Positions 6,916 through 16,043 of a stretch of DNA of 41,209 nt are shown here, one piece after another. The notes beneath the pieces are model-generated. The model had not been told where the DNA came from, ran no database searches, and saw only the letters and a list, made by a program, of their open reading frames with translations. The DNA comes from a virus, in the IMG/VR virus record IMGVR_UViG_3300009506_000082, positions 1-41,209 of that record; one strand, written 5' to 3'. Within the stretch, counting starts at the first letter, position 1; each line of letters begins with the position of its first letter. The translations under genes were made by a program, and so were the position numbers.

Positions 6916-7227
6916 ATGGTAGATAATAATGAAAATGGAAAGAGTGTTGCGGATCAAACCAGTTCAAATGAAAGTAAAGCGGTTGAACAAAATCCGCAAG
7001 AAAAGACGGCTGAACCAAAAGATGCGTTCATTGGAGTGGACGGAGAAGGATACTTCTTCGCAAGAATCCACATGACTCAGCATCCTTGGACTGTCATCGG
7101 TTTTTTAAATGATGCCATAGCCCAGTATCGTGGAATGGTTGTTAAAAGGCAAAAAGATTTAGAAGCACAAAGACAAAAATTAATGGGGAGAAGCAAGACG
7201 TTCCTTAACTTATTGAGGCCCAAGTGA
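6916..7227 (+). CDS. Hypothetical protein before portal (103 aa)
   Basis: I start at the ATG with AAAGGAG six bases upstream; an upstream in-frame TTG at 6898 lacks such a site. The first 45 residues are polar and disordered (Asn, Ser, Lys, Glu). A short folded part (GVDGEGYFFARIHMTQHPW) and a charged C-terminal helix follow. The gene overlaps the portal gene by 4 nt (GTGA), so the two are translationally coupled. It may be a minor head component, but this is inference from position. Confidence 0.6.
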   Translation: MVDNNENGKSVADQTSSNESKAVEQNPQEKTAEPKDAFIGVDGEGYFFARIHMTQHPWTVIGFLNDAIAQYRGMVVKRQKDLEAQRQKLMGRSKTFLNLLRPK

Positions 7228-9443
7228 ATGAAATAGAACTTAAGCAGCAAAAAGATATAAGGGAAAAAGAAAAGAAAATTAAATTAACGGAACTTAGTTC
7301 CCCTCCATCCGAATTCAAAGAATCCCAGGAAGATATATCCGAAATATCCGACCGTTTCAAAAGAAAAGAAATACAACTCGATGACGAAGAAAAAGATTTA
7401 TTAAAAAATAAATTAAAACTAATAATTGATAATTGGAAAACGTCTCGCTCTGGGCTCATCCAAAAGCTGAGATTATGGAACGATAAATTTGAGGGGGTCG
7501 TAACAATCACAGATAGCCCTTGGCCTGGAGCATCTCACTTATCTCCGCCCCTTCCCAAAATTAAAGCCAGGGAGCTAAAATCGGTTTTGAACCGTTCCGT
7601 AATGAGGCCCGAACCATTTCTAATGGTAAAGACGACTGGCCCTAATATCGTTCAGACAGAATATCGTGGGACAGCCAGGGAGATAGAAAATTTTGTTGAA
7701 GATGCCGTAAAGAGAAAAACAAACATCCATAAGAAACTTATGGAATCAATTAATGTCATTACAAGGGACGGCACTTGCCCGATTCAAATCACATGGGAAT
7801 CTGATTGGGAACGGGTATATGATTACAAGACATATACTTCCGCAGAAGATTTTATGCGGGATTATCCAATGCCAGATGATGCCGGAATATCAGAAGCAGA
7901 ATACTCATCAATTCTCGAAAAGATTGCAAGCGGACAAAGCCATGAAGTTCTATATGAATATGATGTGGCAAACTATGACGGCCCCAAGGCAGAGATAGTT
8001 CCTCTTATTGATTTTGTCCATTATCCCGTGTTTGTAAATAATCTCGAAGAAACGCTGTGCCATGGGAAAAGAATACGTTTGACAGATTATCAGGTTGAGG
8101 GAATGTATGTTAAACGAAAATTCAACAACAAAGAACAGGTTGAAAATTTAATTAAATCCGGCCCAGATGAAATTGAGGATGACTATACACAATCAAGAGA
8201 TTCGATTGAGGGGATATCGAGAGATATTGGAAATAATTCTGGGAATCCCTATGAATTTTTTGAACTCGTTTTAAAGGGTGCAGTTACAAAGAAAGACAAG
8301 AGAGATGGAATACAACGCAAATATCTTATTTATTATCATCATCGTTCTAATGAAATATTTAGAGTAGAGCCATATCCCGTTAGAAAAGGGAAGCTATCGT
8401 ATTTCCTCCTTAGATATATCGTAAGAGATAATCGGTTGCTTGGCGTATCGCTAATTGATGACGCTTACGATATATTCGATGAAATAGATATTCTGCATAG
8501 GCAGAGAATAAACTCAAGAACTATTACGCACGTTCCATCGTTTGTTGCAAAAGATACCGCAAAAGATCGTTTTGATCCATCTAGACCCCAGCTTCGGTTC
8601 AGGCCAGGCAGAGTATTTTGGGTTAAAGATACGGCAGATGTTAAACAGTTTGACGTAAAGCCGGTCGACCTGTCGGGATCGGTTGACGAAGAAATGCTAT
8701 TGTTCCAACTTATAGATATGGTATTTGGAACGACATCTGGATTTTCCGGTCAATCGAATCCGATTGATCCAAGGGCCCCAGCCCGAAAACAGGCCCAGCT
8801 TCTTCGGATGTCGGCCAATAGGATTGAAGATTTGGCAGAACCACTTGTGTATGAGTTTGGAAAAATTGGACAGCACGTTGTCGATTTGTATTATCAGTTT
8901 GGGAAAAATAGACTTAAGTATTATGTAAAGAACGAATCTGGAGATTTAATTGAAAGCGAAATAGATAGACAAAAACTTTTTAACCCGAATGTAACATTTT
9001 CAGTTAAGGGGACATCAATCTTTGACAATCCTGAGATGGAATATCAAAGGAACTTGGAGATTTATCAGTTGGTCGGGACTGAACCTATTACGGCCCAGAA
9101 TCCGAGAATTAGAAAAGAGGCGTTGAAGATGGTTCTATCCGCATCCAGAATACCAGATGAAAAGAATTTATTGCCGACAGATCAGGAAATACCGCCCTCT
9201 TTGCCGACTGAGATGGAAAAGGAGGCTGGTCTTAAGTCAGCCCTCGCAGCACAGAAAGCTGCGGACAGGTTAATAGAACAAGGTGAACGTAATCGGGCCC
9301 AACAGGAAACCGAGCTTATCCGTCAGGTCGGTCAGATTCAGTCTAAAATTGTAGGTCAACCGCCAATGGAAGAAGGAACGCCAACCGCACCAGCCCCAAC
9401 TGCGGAAGCAACTGGAATTCCACCATTGATAGAAGGAGAATAA
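7224..9443 (+). CDS. Portal protein
   Basis: The dodecameric portal forms the DNA channel at one capsid vertex. At 739 residues it fits the large portals of short-tailed phages. A charged helical N-terminus precedes a conserved-looking segment around residues 90-180 (WPGASHLSPPLPKIKARELK, MRPEPFLMV). A long helical stem region and a C-terminal Gln/Ala-rich coiled tail (LKSALAAQKAADRLIEQGER) follow. It lies directly after the packaging genes and before the scaffold and capsid genes. GTG start overlapping the previous gene; no alternative ATG fits. Confidence 0.88.
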   Translation: MNEIELKQQKDIREKEKKIKLTELSSPPSEFKESQEDISEISDRFKRKEIQLDDEEKDLLKNKLKLIIDNWKTSRSGLIQKLRLWNDKFEGVVTITDSPWPGASHLSPPLPKIKARELKSVLNRSVMRPEPFLMVKTTGPNIVQTEYRGTAREIENFVEDAVKRKTNIHKKLMESINVITRDGTCPIQITWESDWERVYDYKTYTSAEDFMRDYPMPDDAGISEAEYSSILEKIASGQSHEVLYEYDVANYDGPKAEIVPLIDFVHYPVFVNNLEETLCHGKRIRLTDYQVEGMYVKRKFNNKEQVENLIKSGPDEIEDDYTQSRDSIEGISRDIGNNSGNPYEFFELVLKGAVTKKDKRDGIQRKYLIYYHHRSNEIFRVEPYPVRKGKLSYFLLRYIVRDNRLLGVSLIDDAYDIFDEIDILHRQRINSRTITHVPSFVAKDTAKDRFDPSRPQLRFRPGRVFWVKDTADVKQFDVKPVDLSGSVDEEMLLFQLIDMVFGTTSGFSGQSNPIDPRAPARKQAQLLRMSANRIEDLAEPLVYEFGKIGQHVVDLYYQFGKNRLKYYVKNESGDLIESEIDRQKLFNPNVTFSVKGTSIFDNPEMEYQRNLEIYQLVGTEPITAQNPRIRKEALKMVLSASRIPDEKNLLPTDQEIPPSLPTEMEKEAGLKSALAAQKAADRLIEQGERNRAQQETELIRQVGQIQSKIVGQPPMEEGTPTAPAPTAEATGIPPLIEGE

Positions 9444-9821
9444 ATGGCTCATAAACAATACAGTAGTAAGGCAATAGAAGAAGCGAAATCAAGAATCGAG
9501 TATTGCCAAAAGATAATCGACAACGCAAAAGCAGTAAAGATGGGCGATAGGGAAGCTGTTAAGAATGCCATCGAAACGGTAAGAGAAATGGAATTTACCG
9601 CCAGAACAAATGTATTCACATGGCTTAAACTCGGAACAGTGCAAGCAGATAATATGGCAAGATACAACCAGGGCTTAATGGAAGCCTATCAAGACGTGAT
9701 AACACTGTTTGAAGCCCCAGATGATTTTGTCAAACGTTATCAACAGGATTTAGAAGCAGACAAACAATTTGTTAAAGAAGCAGAATTTTATAAAAAGGTA
9801 GAAGATGGAGAACCCAGCTAA
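9444..9821 (+). CDS. Hypothetical helical protein after portal (125 aa)
   Basis: An AGAAGGAG site precedes the ATG, which starts right after the portal stop codon. The product is almost wholly helical and charged (begins MAHKQYSSKAIEEAKSRIEY). Position suggests a head-completion or portal-associated role, but no family is recognised. It overlaps the next gene by 17 nt. Confidence 0.7.
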   Translation: MAHKQYSSKAIEEAKSRIEYCQKIIDNAKAVKMGDREAVKNAIETVREMEFTARTNVFTWLKLGTVQADNMARYNQGLMEAYQDVITLFEAPDDFVKRYQQDLEADKQFVKEAEFYKKVEDGEPS

Positions 9822-10047
9822 TCATTTTGTCAGCAGAAAGATAGCGAAATATTGTGCGAATTGTGGAAAACCCATGTTTAAATGGTGGGTATCGAAAAGA
9901 ACAGACAGTTGCATTTTTATCAAAGTTGATATAATCTGTAACAGAGAAGAATGCAAAGTTTTTGATTCGCAATTTAATCATGTGGAGCTTAAAATAGATT
10001 TGTCGCCGGATAATCAAGACGGGATTGGAGTTGATATTGTAGCCTAA
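9805..10047 (+). CDS. Small zinc-ribbon protein (80 aa)
   Basis: CANCGKP near residues 17-23 and a second Cys pair (CNREEC, residues 45-50) make a probable four-Cys zinc site. The C-terminal part is acidic. It is the last gene before the terminator at 10095, so it closes the packaging operon. Confidence 0.65.
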   Translation: MENPANHFVSRKIAKYCANCGKPMFKWWVSKRTDSCIFIKVDIICNREECKVFDSQFNHVELKIDLSPDNQDGIGVDIVA

Positions 10048-10094
10048 TTGAATATCTGGAATTATTAGAAGCGACACAGAAGGGTATATAGAAA

Positions 10095-10125
10095 CTCAGG
10101 TGCCGAATGGCATCTGGGTTTTTTT
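10095..10125 (+). terminator. Rho-independent terminator between packaging and capsid genes
   Basis: A perfect 10-bp stem, counting G-U pairs (CTCAGGTGCC / GGCATCTGGG), encloses a GAAT tetraloop and is followed by seven Ts. It lies 50-80 bases downstream of the zinc-ribbon gene and just before the scaffold gene. It should reduce read-through from the terminase/portal unit. Confidence 0.9.
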
Positions 10126-10148
10126 ATTGTCAAAAAAAGGAGAACAAA

Positions 10149-10958
10149 ATGTCCGAAGAACTTGGAATAAAACAAGACGAGACTAAAGAGGAAGTAAAAG
10201 AAGAAATCAAAGAGGAAGTTAAAGAAGAATCACCTAAAATTGACAAGGTGAAAGAGCTTGAATTGGAGAATGCAAGGCTCAAGGGATTGGTTGAGGGCCG
10301 TTCCCAGAGTACTCCGCAACCAGTTCAAACGGTTGAATCTGAACAGGACAAATATCAAAAGACCAAAAGTACGGTTCTGGCAGATGCCCAATCACTTACC
10401 ACAGAAGAATTTGAGGAACGCTATAAGATGAGCAAGGCCGAAGCGAAACTCCAGTTCACAAATTATGAACTTGAGCAAGATAGAGCCAAGACTCTTGAGA
10501 GTATGGCTATCCTGAGGGCTGAAAATCAGATAGCAAAAAAATATGGAGAAAAATATTCCAAATATCAAGAACAAATTGATTCAGCGATTAAGGATTTGGC
10601 ACCGTCAGTTCGCCAGAATCCGCAGAAATTGGCTGAATATATTGAAATTGCACTACGTTCTTATATGTATGACGACAAAGAAGATAAGCCGACTCCGACT
10701 CCGAAGAAAAAAGAAGGTGCTGAAATGAATAGGAAGATTGTTGATAGCGGATTTGAAAAACCAAATGCCGTTTCTGATGAGATAAAAACACCATCCAAAA
10801 AATCGGATGAAATTCCTGACGAATACAAGCCCCTAGCAACGGCATTTGGCCTAACTTCTGAGAAGGAACGTCAAAAATTTAAAGAACCGCAGGTCGATGT
10901 GGCCTACGGAAATAACAAATGGCTGACAAGGAATGGCGTTGAAACAATCAAACCTTGA
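10149..10958 (+). CDS. Putative scaffolding protein
   Basis: I start at the ATG with AAAGGAG at ideal spacing; an upstream in-frame ATG at 10107 lies inside the terminator hairpin. The 269-residue product is very rich in Glu and Lys, with an acidic N-terminus (KEEVKEEIKEEVKEE), a central coiled-coil region and a Pro/Lys-rich C-terminal part. This composition and the place directly upstream of the capsid gene fit a head scaffold, which templates the prohead and is then released. Confidence 0.7.
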   Translation: MSEELGIKQDETKEEVKEEIKEEVKEESPKIDKVKELELENARLKGLVEGRSQSTPQPVQTVESEQDKYQKTKSTVLADAQSLTTEEFEERYKMSKAEAKLQFTNYELEQDRAKTLESMAILRAENQIAKKYGEKYSKYQEQIDSAIKDLAPSVRQNPQKLAEYIEIALRSYMYDDKEDKPTPTPKKKEGAEMNRKIVDSGFEKPNAVSDEIKTPSKKSDEIPDEYKPLATAFGLTSEKERQKFKEPQVDVAYGNNKWLTRNGVETIKP

Positions 10959-11223
10959 TTTAGGCAGATCATTATATCCGACTTCGACAGCCGGACGTGG
11001 AACATACGATGGGCTGACAGAAGATTTGGATGGGGATGATTCCTTGAAGCTGTATAGGTGTAAACAATGCGGATTCAGAAATGATGCGAGGCGTGTCCAG
11101 AGCCCAGGTGGCGATCAGAATGGTTTTGGGAACATTACTATTACTGTTACTGACAGCGTTGGCGATTTTTCTGTTGGATCTGGCTGTGCATTCTGCGGTT
11201 CATTGAATAATAGAAATGAATAA
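10933..11223 (+). CDS. Zinc-ribbon head-region protein (96 aa)
   Basis: Two Cys pairs, YRCKQCGF (about residues 42-49) and SGCAFCGS (about 83-90), form a typical zinc ribbon around a beta-rich middle. It overlaps the scaffold gene by 26 nt in another frame. Its ATG sits directly behind AAGGA, so the ribosome site is poorly spaced. It lies between scaffold and capsid; a minor head role is inferred only from this. Confidence 0.65.
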   Translation: MALKQSNLDLGRSLYPTSTAGRGTYDGLTEDLDGDDSLKLYRCKQCGFRNDARRVQSPGGDQNGFGNITITVTDSVGDFSVGSGCAFCGSLNNRNE

Positions 11224-11267
11224 TAAAAGATTCCTGTTGAAAATTGAAAAAGAGAGGTAATTAAAAA

Positions 11268-11984
11268 ATGTATATAGCAAGTGGACGTGATCCTGTACTT
11301 ATTAAAGTCCCTTTGTACGGTGCCGCTGCGGATATCGCTGACGGTGCCCTAATCATGCCAGGAACAACTGCCGGAACAGACTTGGGGTTGTTTATTGTGG
11401 CAACTAATACGGCTGCCGGAGCGGATGCTCTTGGCGTCTTGCAAGGGATACATGACTATTCAGTAGTGGGTGATTCGGCTGTTGCGGGAACATCCTGGGT
11501 TTTGGGCGAAGTTGAACTTTGCGACCAATATTCTCCAATATGGATTGAATACGATCAGACAGATACAATGGCTGTTGCTTCTAACTCAAGCACAACCCTC
11601 ACCATTACATCGTTGGAAGATAATATTGATACTTCATGGATATTCAATACGACATCCGGTGTTAAACAGTTGTCATTCTTAGTAGCTTCCGCATCTGGAT
11701 CTGCGACTCAGAAAACAGCAATGGGATGGACGGCTGCCGATACCTGCATCAAAATTTTGAGGCTTGGTCATCAAGTTGCGAAATTGAATACAGCCGGAAC
11801 AAAGATTGGAACCGATGCTGCTGCTGGTTCTTGGACGGTTGTTGTTCTAGAAAACTGGTTTAAAGCGGATGGTTATCCATTGACGATGCTTGACCCGACT
11901 AAGCATGATAATCTCACATTAACGAATGCCAGGTTCTTCGCCAAGATTCTTGCGAGGAATACAATCGGTCATACAACCGAATAA
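11268..11984 (+). CDS. Putative capsid decoration or minor head protein
   Basis: 238 residues, rich in Ala, Gly and Thr, mostly beta-strand, without a signal peptide (begins MYIASGRDPVLIKVPLYGAA). The early segment (DIADGALIMPGTTAGTDLGL) resembles the strand-turn pattern of small head-decoration proteins. It lies immediately upstream of the capsid gene. AGAGG is 13 bases before the ATG. Confidence 0.45.
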   Translation: MYIASGRDPVLIKVPLYGAAADIADGALIMPGTTAGTDLGLFIVATNTAAGADALGVLQGIHDYSVVGDSAVAGTSWVLGEVELCDQYSPIWIEYDQTDTMAVASNSSTTLTITSLEDNIDTSWIFNTTSGVKQLSFLVASASGSATQKTAMGWTAADTCIKILRLGHQVAKLNTAGTKIGTDAAAGSWTVVVLENWFKADGYPLTMLDPTKHDNLTLTNARFFAKILARNTIGHTTE

Positions 11985-12017
11985 TAAGGCACATTAATTA
12001 ATTAAGGAGGAAAAATT

Positions 12018-12923
12018 ATGTCAGTTGTAAATGAAGCTCAAATGAGCGAGGCGGTCGAACCTGGTCTAAAGAAAGTTTACGCAGGTGCATTAAATGCTGA
12101 TCCAGATATGTCTTTAATCGGCGTTTTGTATGACACCATGACTTCCAATATGGCTAATGAGGACTTCCTCGAAATAGAAGATATAGGAAATGTTCCCGAA
12201 TTTACGGGAGATTTAACCTATACGGAATTCAAAGAAGGAAATAAGAAAACAGTCACCCCAACGGAACATGCGCTTGGACTTAAAGTTCAACGCAAATATT
12301 TCGATGATGATTTGTATGGGGTTGTCGAGAGTATGGTTCGTGAGATGGGCCAAGTGACACGCTATCTGATGGAAGAAAAAGCTGCTTCTCCATTTGTGAA
12401 TGCGTTCACGACTAGTGCATTTACCACATTTGATTCGGCTGCACTTTGTTCGTCCAGCCATTCATTTGTTTCCACGTCAACAACTCAGTCTAACGCAGGG
12501 TCAACTGCATTTTCATACGCAGCTCTCGATGCGACTCTTAGCCTCATGAAAAGGTATAAGAACTCGCAGGATAGGCTTATTCTCAATATTAAGCCGGATA
12601 CCTTGCTTGGGCCAGTTGAGCTTGAAACTCAGTTTACTGAGGTTATTCAATCTGAACTAAAAGCGGGTTCCCAAAACAATGACATTAACGTATTCAATCG
12701 GAAATTCAAGATTGTTACTACGCCTTTCTTGACTGATACGAATAACTGGTTCCTGTTTGATTCACGCCGGATGAAGGAATATCTGAAATGGATCATGAGG
12801 GTTCGTCCAGAGTTTAATCGGACAACCGACTTCAATACGTTTGTTAAATGTTGGTCGCTGTATGTTCGGTTCGCAGTTCAACCGTTGCACTGGGTTGGAA
12901 TATATGGCCATAGCGTGAGCTAA
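12018..12923 (+). CDS. Major capsid protein
   Basis: The shell protein of the head. Support: strong AAGGAGG ribosome site, position right after scaffold and decoration genes, 301 residues, and a mix of helices and strands typical of HK97-fold coat proteins. Recognisable parts are the N-terminal arm (begins MSVVNEAQMSEAVEPGLKKV), the extended strand region around TYTEFKEGNKKTVTPTEHAL and the C-terminal end FAVQPLHWVGIYGHSVS. No prohead-protease gene or signal peptide is seen. The fold is inferred. Confidence 0.8.
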   Translation: MSVVNEAQMSEAVEPGLKKVYAGALNADPDMSLIGVLYDTMTSNMANEDFLEIEDIGNVPEFTGDLTYTEFKEGNKKTVTPTEHALGLKVQRKYFDDDLYGVVESMVREMGQVTRYLMEEKAASPFVNAFTTSAFTTFDSAALCSSSHSFVSTSTTQSNAGSTAFSYAALDATLSLMKRYKNSQDRLILNIKPDTLLGPVELETQFTEVIQSELKAGSQNNDINVFNRKFKIVTTPFLTDTNNWFLFDSRRMKEYLKWIMRVRPEFNRTTDFNTFVKCWSLYVRFAVQPLHWVGIYGHSVS

Positions 12924-12944
12924 TAAAATCATAAGGAGATTAAA

Positions 12945-13457
12945 ATGCAATTAAACGTAGAAAAAAAAGAAGGGCAAGAACAGGTTAAAAGACCTGTCAT
13001 AAGCACCCAATCCTTATCCTTGAAAGAGGAGGAGGCTTTAAAGAAACGTAAGGCATTACTCGAAGATATTCGAGATGAGCGTGAAATTGTTCAGGGTGTT
13101 AGTTACGAGACAAAAGATGCGAAGAAAATTGAAGATGAGATCGCCGCTATCGACAAGGAGCTTCATTTCAGGTCTGTCAAGGCAGCAACCGGAAATGACA
13201 GGGCTGAGGTTGTTCGTGAGCTAAAAATTCTTGAGGAAGATTTAAGGAAAGGAATGCCATCATGGGAAATTTTCGTTAATGCGAAAAAACGTGATGGCGT
13301 TTCCTACCTTAAAGTCAGGAATTGGATCATGAAAGCCGAATCCGATCCCATAAGGAGAAAGAAGGTTGTCCGCTGGAAATTTCTTCGTCGTAGATTAGAC
13401 CCGACAGATCCGTTTATTGCGGATACTATGTTTTTATTTGAGGGTACTAAAGAATAA
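12945..13457 (+). CDS. Hypothetical head-region protein (170 aa)
   Basis: TAAGGAG precedes the ATG. The product is strongly charged, helical and basic overall, with a coiled-coil first half (LSLKEEEALKKRKALLEDIR) and a basic C-terminal domain (RRKKVVRWKFLRRRLDP). It is the last gene without an export signal before a run of signal-peptide proteins. It may be a small head or head-completion protein; no family recognised. Confidence 0.65.
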   Translation: MQLNVEKKEGQEQVKRPVISTQSLSLKEEEALKKRKALLEDIRDEREIVQGVSYETKDAKKIEDEIAAIDKELHFRSVKAATGNDRAEVVRELKILEEDLRKGMPSWEIFVNAKKRDGVSYLKVRNWIMKAESDPIRRKKVVRWKFLRRRLDPTDPFIADTMFLFEGTKE

Positions 13458-13474
13458 TTAAAGAGGTGGAAAAA

Positions 13475-14167
13475 ATGAAAAAGTTTATATTACCAATCTT
13501 GGTTATCGGCCTGATTGGTGTTTTTATAGCGAAAGGAAAGACAAATTCTACCGATGTCAGGACTTCTATGGGCCAAGGAGCATTGTGGTCGACTGAAATT
13601 GAAAATCTTGACGGAAGCGGAAATTGGACTTTATATGGCAACGCATCTATTGGTGGGACACTTACACAAACTGGTGCTGCTGCATTCAGTGGAGCATTAA
13701 CATCTGGAAGTAATCTTACTATTACTGATGATGATTTAATCTTTGGTGATGGAACTGCACCAAGTACAACCACTACATCTGGTAATTCATATGGGACACT
13801 TGTGTATGCTTATCTTGGCGGTTCATCTGATGCACTAGAAGGTTCTGTCCTTGCTGCTACTTCAACTGTTGTTAGCGGATCAGGGATTACTGTTTGTGTT
13901 CAACCAGCAACACAGGATTTGACATCGGCTATTGGTATTGCTGCTGCTGCTGCATCAACTGGTTCTGTTGTTGGAATGTACATTAATGGATATGTATTGG
14001 CTCGCACAACCGGAACTGTCGCCGTTGGAAATACTCTTGTTCCATCAAATGCTGCCATTGGATATTTAGCAGCAGACACAACGCCTACGACTGGTGCTGA
14101 TATGGCAGTTGCTTTAAGTGCCGGAGTTACTACTGGGGGATTGACTAGGGTATTGCTGTACAAATAA
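13475..14167 (+). CDS. Membrane-anchored or exported beta-rich virion protein
   Basis: It starts with a Lys-Lys n-region and about 16 hydrophobic residues (MKKFILPILVIGLIGVFIAK), without a clear Ala-x-Ala site, so it may stay as an anchor. Residues 40-95 have the repetitive LDGSGNWTLYGNASIGGTLT style seen in phage fibres. The C-terminal half (ending GGLTRVLLYK) resembles head-decoration proteins. I start at the ATG after AGAGGTGG; a GTG nine bases upstream is in frame. First of the export-signal series. Confidence 0.55.
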   Translation: MKKFILPILVIGLIGVFIAKGKTNSTDVRTSMGQGALWSTEIENLDGSGNWTLYGNASIGGTLTQTGAAAFSGALTSGSNLTITDDDLIFGDGTAPSTTTTSGNSYGTLVYAYLGGSSDALEGSVLAATSTVVSGSGITVCVQPATQDLTSAIGIAAAAASTGSVVGMYINGYVLARTTGTVAVGNTLVPSNAAIGYLAADTTPTTGADMAVALSAGVTTGGLTRVLLYK

Positions 14168-14190
14168 GAATAGTGCCATAGGAGGCAAAA

Positions 14191-14814
14191 ATGAAAAAGA
14201 TAATTGCATTCTTATTTATATTGGCGATGCCAACACTGGGTTTTGCGTTTAGTCCTTTCGGACAAGGCGAAGAATATCTCGTACATTATTCAAGTGAAAC
14301 TGTTGATACGAATGCCAGCGTAATATTGCTTGATTTGTCAGATCAGACAAATTTTCACCATCTAAATACTGGTGGATTTGTCATTACTGATATATATGTA
14401 AGCGTTGATAGAACGGGGAGTTCTGGTGTTACCACATCTACTGGGAGCGTTAAAATAGGAGTTGTTAATCAGGTTGACGCATCAACTGGAAGCATATCCT
14501 ATTTCTATGAGTTCCCATTCTTTAAGGGTGGTTCTATGACATCTCCGGTTACGGATCATCGAAATTATCACGATCCAAACTTATACACGAAGATTGTCAC
14601 AAGCGGAACATATTATGCTGACGGATTGACTCCCTATATCCTAACCAATCTTGTTACAAGTGATTCGACATCATTTCAAACAGATGTTGCATTACCAAGT
14701 GTTTATGGGGGAAGTGGATATCCTGGCACCGGAGATATTATTGCTACTTTCACAGAGGCAACAGCAGGAAGTTATTCTGTGTCGATTGATATTATTTACC
14801 ATTCAAAACGGTAG
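14191..14814 (+). CDS. Exported virion-type protein (207 aa)
   Basis: A typical Sec signal peptide (MKKIIAFLFILAMPTLGFA, cut expected after GFA) is followed by a beta-rich, Ser/Thr-rich mature domain with no Cys. The ribosome site is AGGAGG. The mature part looks like a small fibre or decoration protein, but no family is recognised. It belongs to a run of five signal-peptide genes. Confidence 0.6.
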   Translation: MKKIIAFLFILAMPTLGFAFSPFGQGEEYLVHYSSETVDTNASVILLDLSDQTNFHHLNTGGFVITDIYVSVDRTGSSGVTTSTGSVKIGVVNQVDASTGSISYFYEFPFFKGGSMTSPVTDHRNYHDPNLYTKIVTSGTYYADGLTPYILTNLVTSDSTSFQTDVALPSVYGGSGYPGTGDIIATFTEATAGSYSVSIDIIYHSKR

Positions 14815-14830
14815 GCTATGGAGATGACCC

Positions 14831-15241
14831 ATGAGAACAATTATATTAATGATAGTCTTGGGAATTATATCTGCCGTAGCCTACCCCTATGGTAGAAGCG
14901 GAGATTTAGCAGATCCGACATTTATCACTACGGGGGATAATGCGGTATGTTTTTCTGTTACCGTAGATACCTCCTCACCTGTCCAAGTATATGACTCAAA
15001 TTCAACGGGAAAATGGGACAGGGAGATTTTAATACAGAATACGAGCAGTACATATGATATGTACTGCTCTACTTCTTCTACTGGATTTACTGCGTCATCG
15101 GGAAATCGTTTCTTATTGCCAAAAAATCCATCTGGATTCACAACCAATGGCCGTTATGATATTTATTGCATATTAGAAACATCGGCAGGAAGCGGCACTG
15201 CTGATGTAACAGGAGTCATCGAATATGATTCGAGAGACTAG
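14831..15241 (+). CDS. Exported hypothetical protein (136 aa)
   Basis: A signal peptide (MRTIILMIVLGIISAVA, cut after AVA) precedes a beta-rich domain containing three Cys (CFSV, MYCST, YCIL), where disulfides would be possible outside the cytoplasm. The ribosome site is GGAG. It overlaps the next gene by 17 nt. Confidence 0.6.
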   Translation: MRTIILMIVLGIISAVAYPYGRSGDLADPTFITTGDNAVCFSVTVDTSSPVQVYDSNSTGKWDREILIQNTSSTYDMYCSTSSTGFTASSGNRFLLPKNPSGFTTNGRYDIYCILETSAGSGTADVTGVIEYDSRD

Positions 15242-16043
15242 GAAATTATTGTTTTTATTGTTCCTAGTCCCTGGGTTATCTTTTGGCGCAAGAATATCGG
15301 GTGGTGGTGGAGGAGGAGCTACTACATTAAATGGATTAACGGATGTAGACGATTCGGGTAGGACTAAAAATGATGCCCTCCTTTTCAATGGAACAGAATG
15401 GGTAGCTGCTGCCCAAGGAACATCTTTTACATTTTCAATCAATACCTTCACCGACAACGTAGCTTCAACAATAGAAATGGGCCCCGCTAACGATCCATGG
15501 AAAACAGCGGGCCAACTCATTTTTTCTGCTACTTATAACAACGGCCCCCCAACCGATTCCTATGTTAGTCATGCGGGATGGGCCAATTTGACAATGACGA
15601 GTTCGTTTGAAGGGCCAACTGCAAATGTAGATGTCGCATCTTATCCCGCTTCCCCTGGTTCAAAAACATGGACACTCCATTCAACTGATGGGGTTGATTC
15701 CGATACCAAAAATTCAACTATCTATTTTTACAATAATCGTCACTGGGGAGTAACTTCGACCGCTAGTGGTTACGTTGAAGGAGATATAGAGGGATTAGCA
15801 GGAAGTGAATTATCAAATTCAAAAGCAAAAACCTTTACAGTCAATGCGGGTGCCGGTGAATATATCCTCTATTGTTATCCGAGTAGACTTGGTACAGCAA
15901 CATTTACTGTCGGAGGATTCGAGGGCGGATTTCAGTCGCCAGAAACAGTATCAGTTACAAATGCGTCTGGATATACGGAAAACTATTATGCCTATCGGTC
16001 AACAAACCATAGCCTTGGATCAACAACGGTGGTGGTGCAATGA
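15225..16043 (+). CDS. Exported fibre-like protein (272 aa)
   Basis: A signal-peptide-like start (MIRETRKLLFLLFLVPGLSF, cut near SFG) leads into a Gly-rich linker (six consecutive Gly) and the segment GLTDVDDSGRTKNDALLFNG, a pattern common near the N-termini of phage tail fibres. The rest is beta-rich. It overlaps the flanking genes by 17 and 4 nt (ATGA). Likely part of a fibre; the partner or receptor is unknown. Confidence 0.6.
   Translation: MIRETRKLLFLLFLVPGLSFGARISGGGGGGATTLNGLTDVDDSGRTKNDALLFNGTEWVAAAQGTSFTFSINTFTDNVASTIEMGPANDPWKTAGQLIFSATYNNGPPTDSYVSHAGWANLTMTSSFEGPTANVDVASYPASPGSKTWTLHSTDGVDSDTKNSTIYFYNNRHWGVTSTASGYVEGDIEGLAGSELSNSKAKTFTVNAGAGEYILYCYPSRLGTATFTVGGFEGGFQSPETVSVTNASGYTENYYAYRSTNHSLGSTTVVVQ

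Noticed and set aside
10107-10148. Earlier ATG start for the scaffold gene
   Set aside because: It lies in the terminator hairpin and lacks a ribosome site, whereas ATG at 10149 has AAAGGAG.
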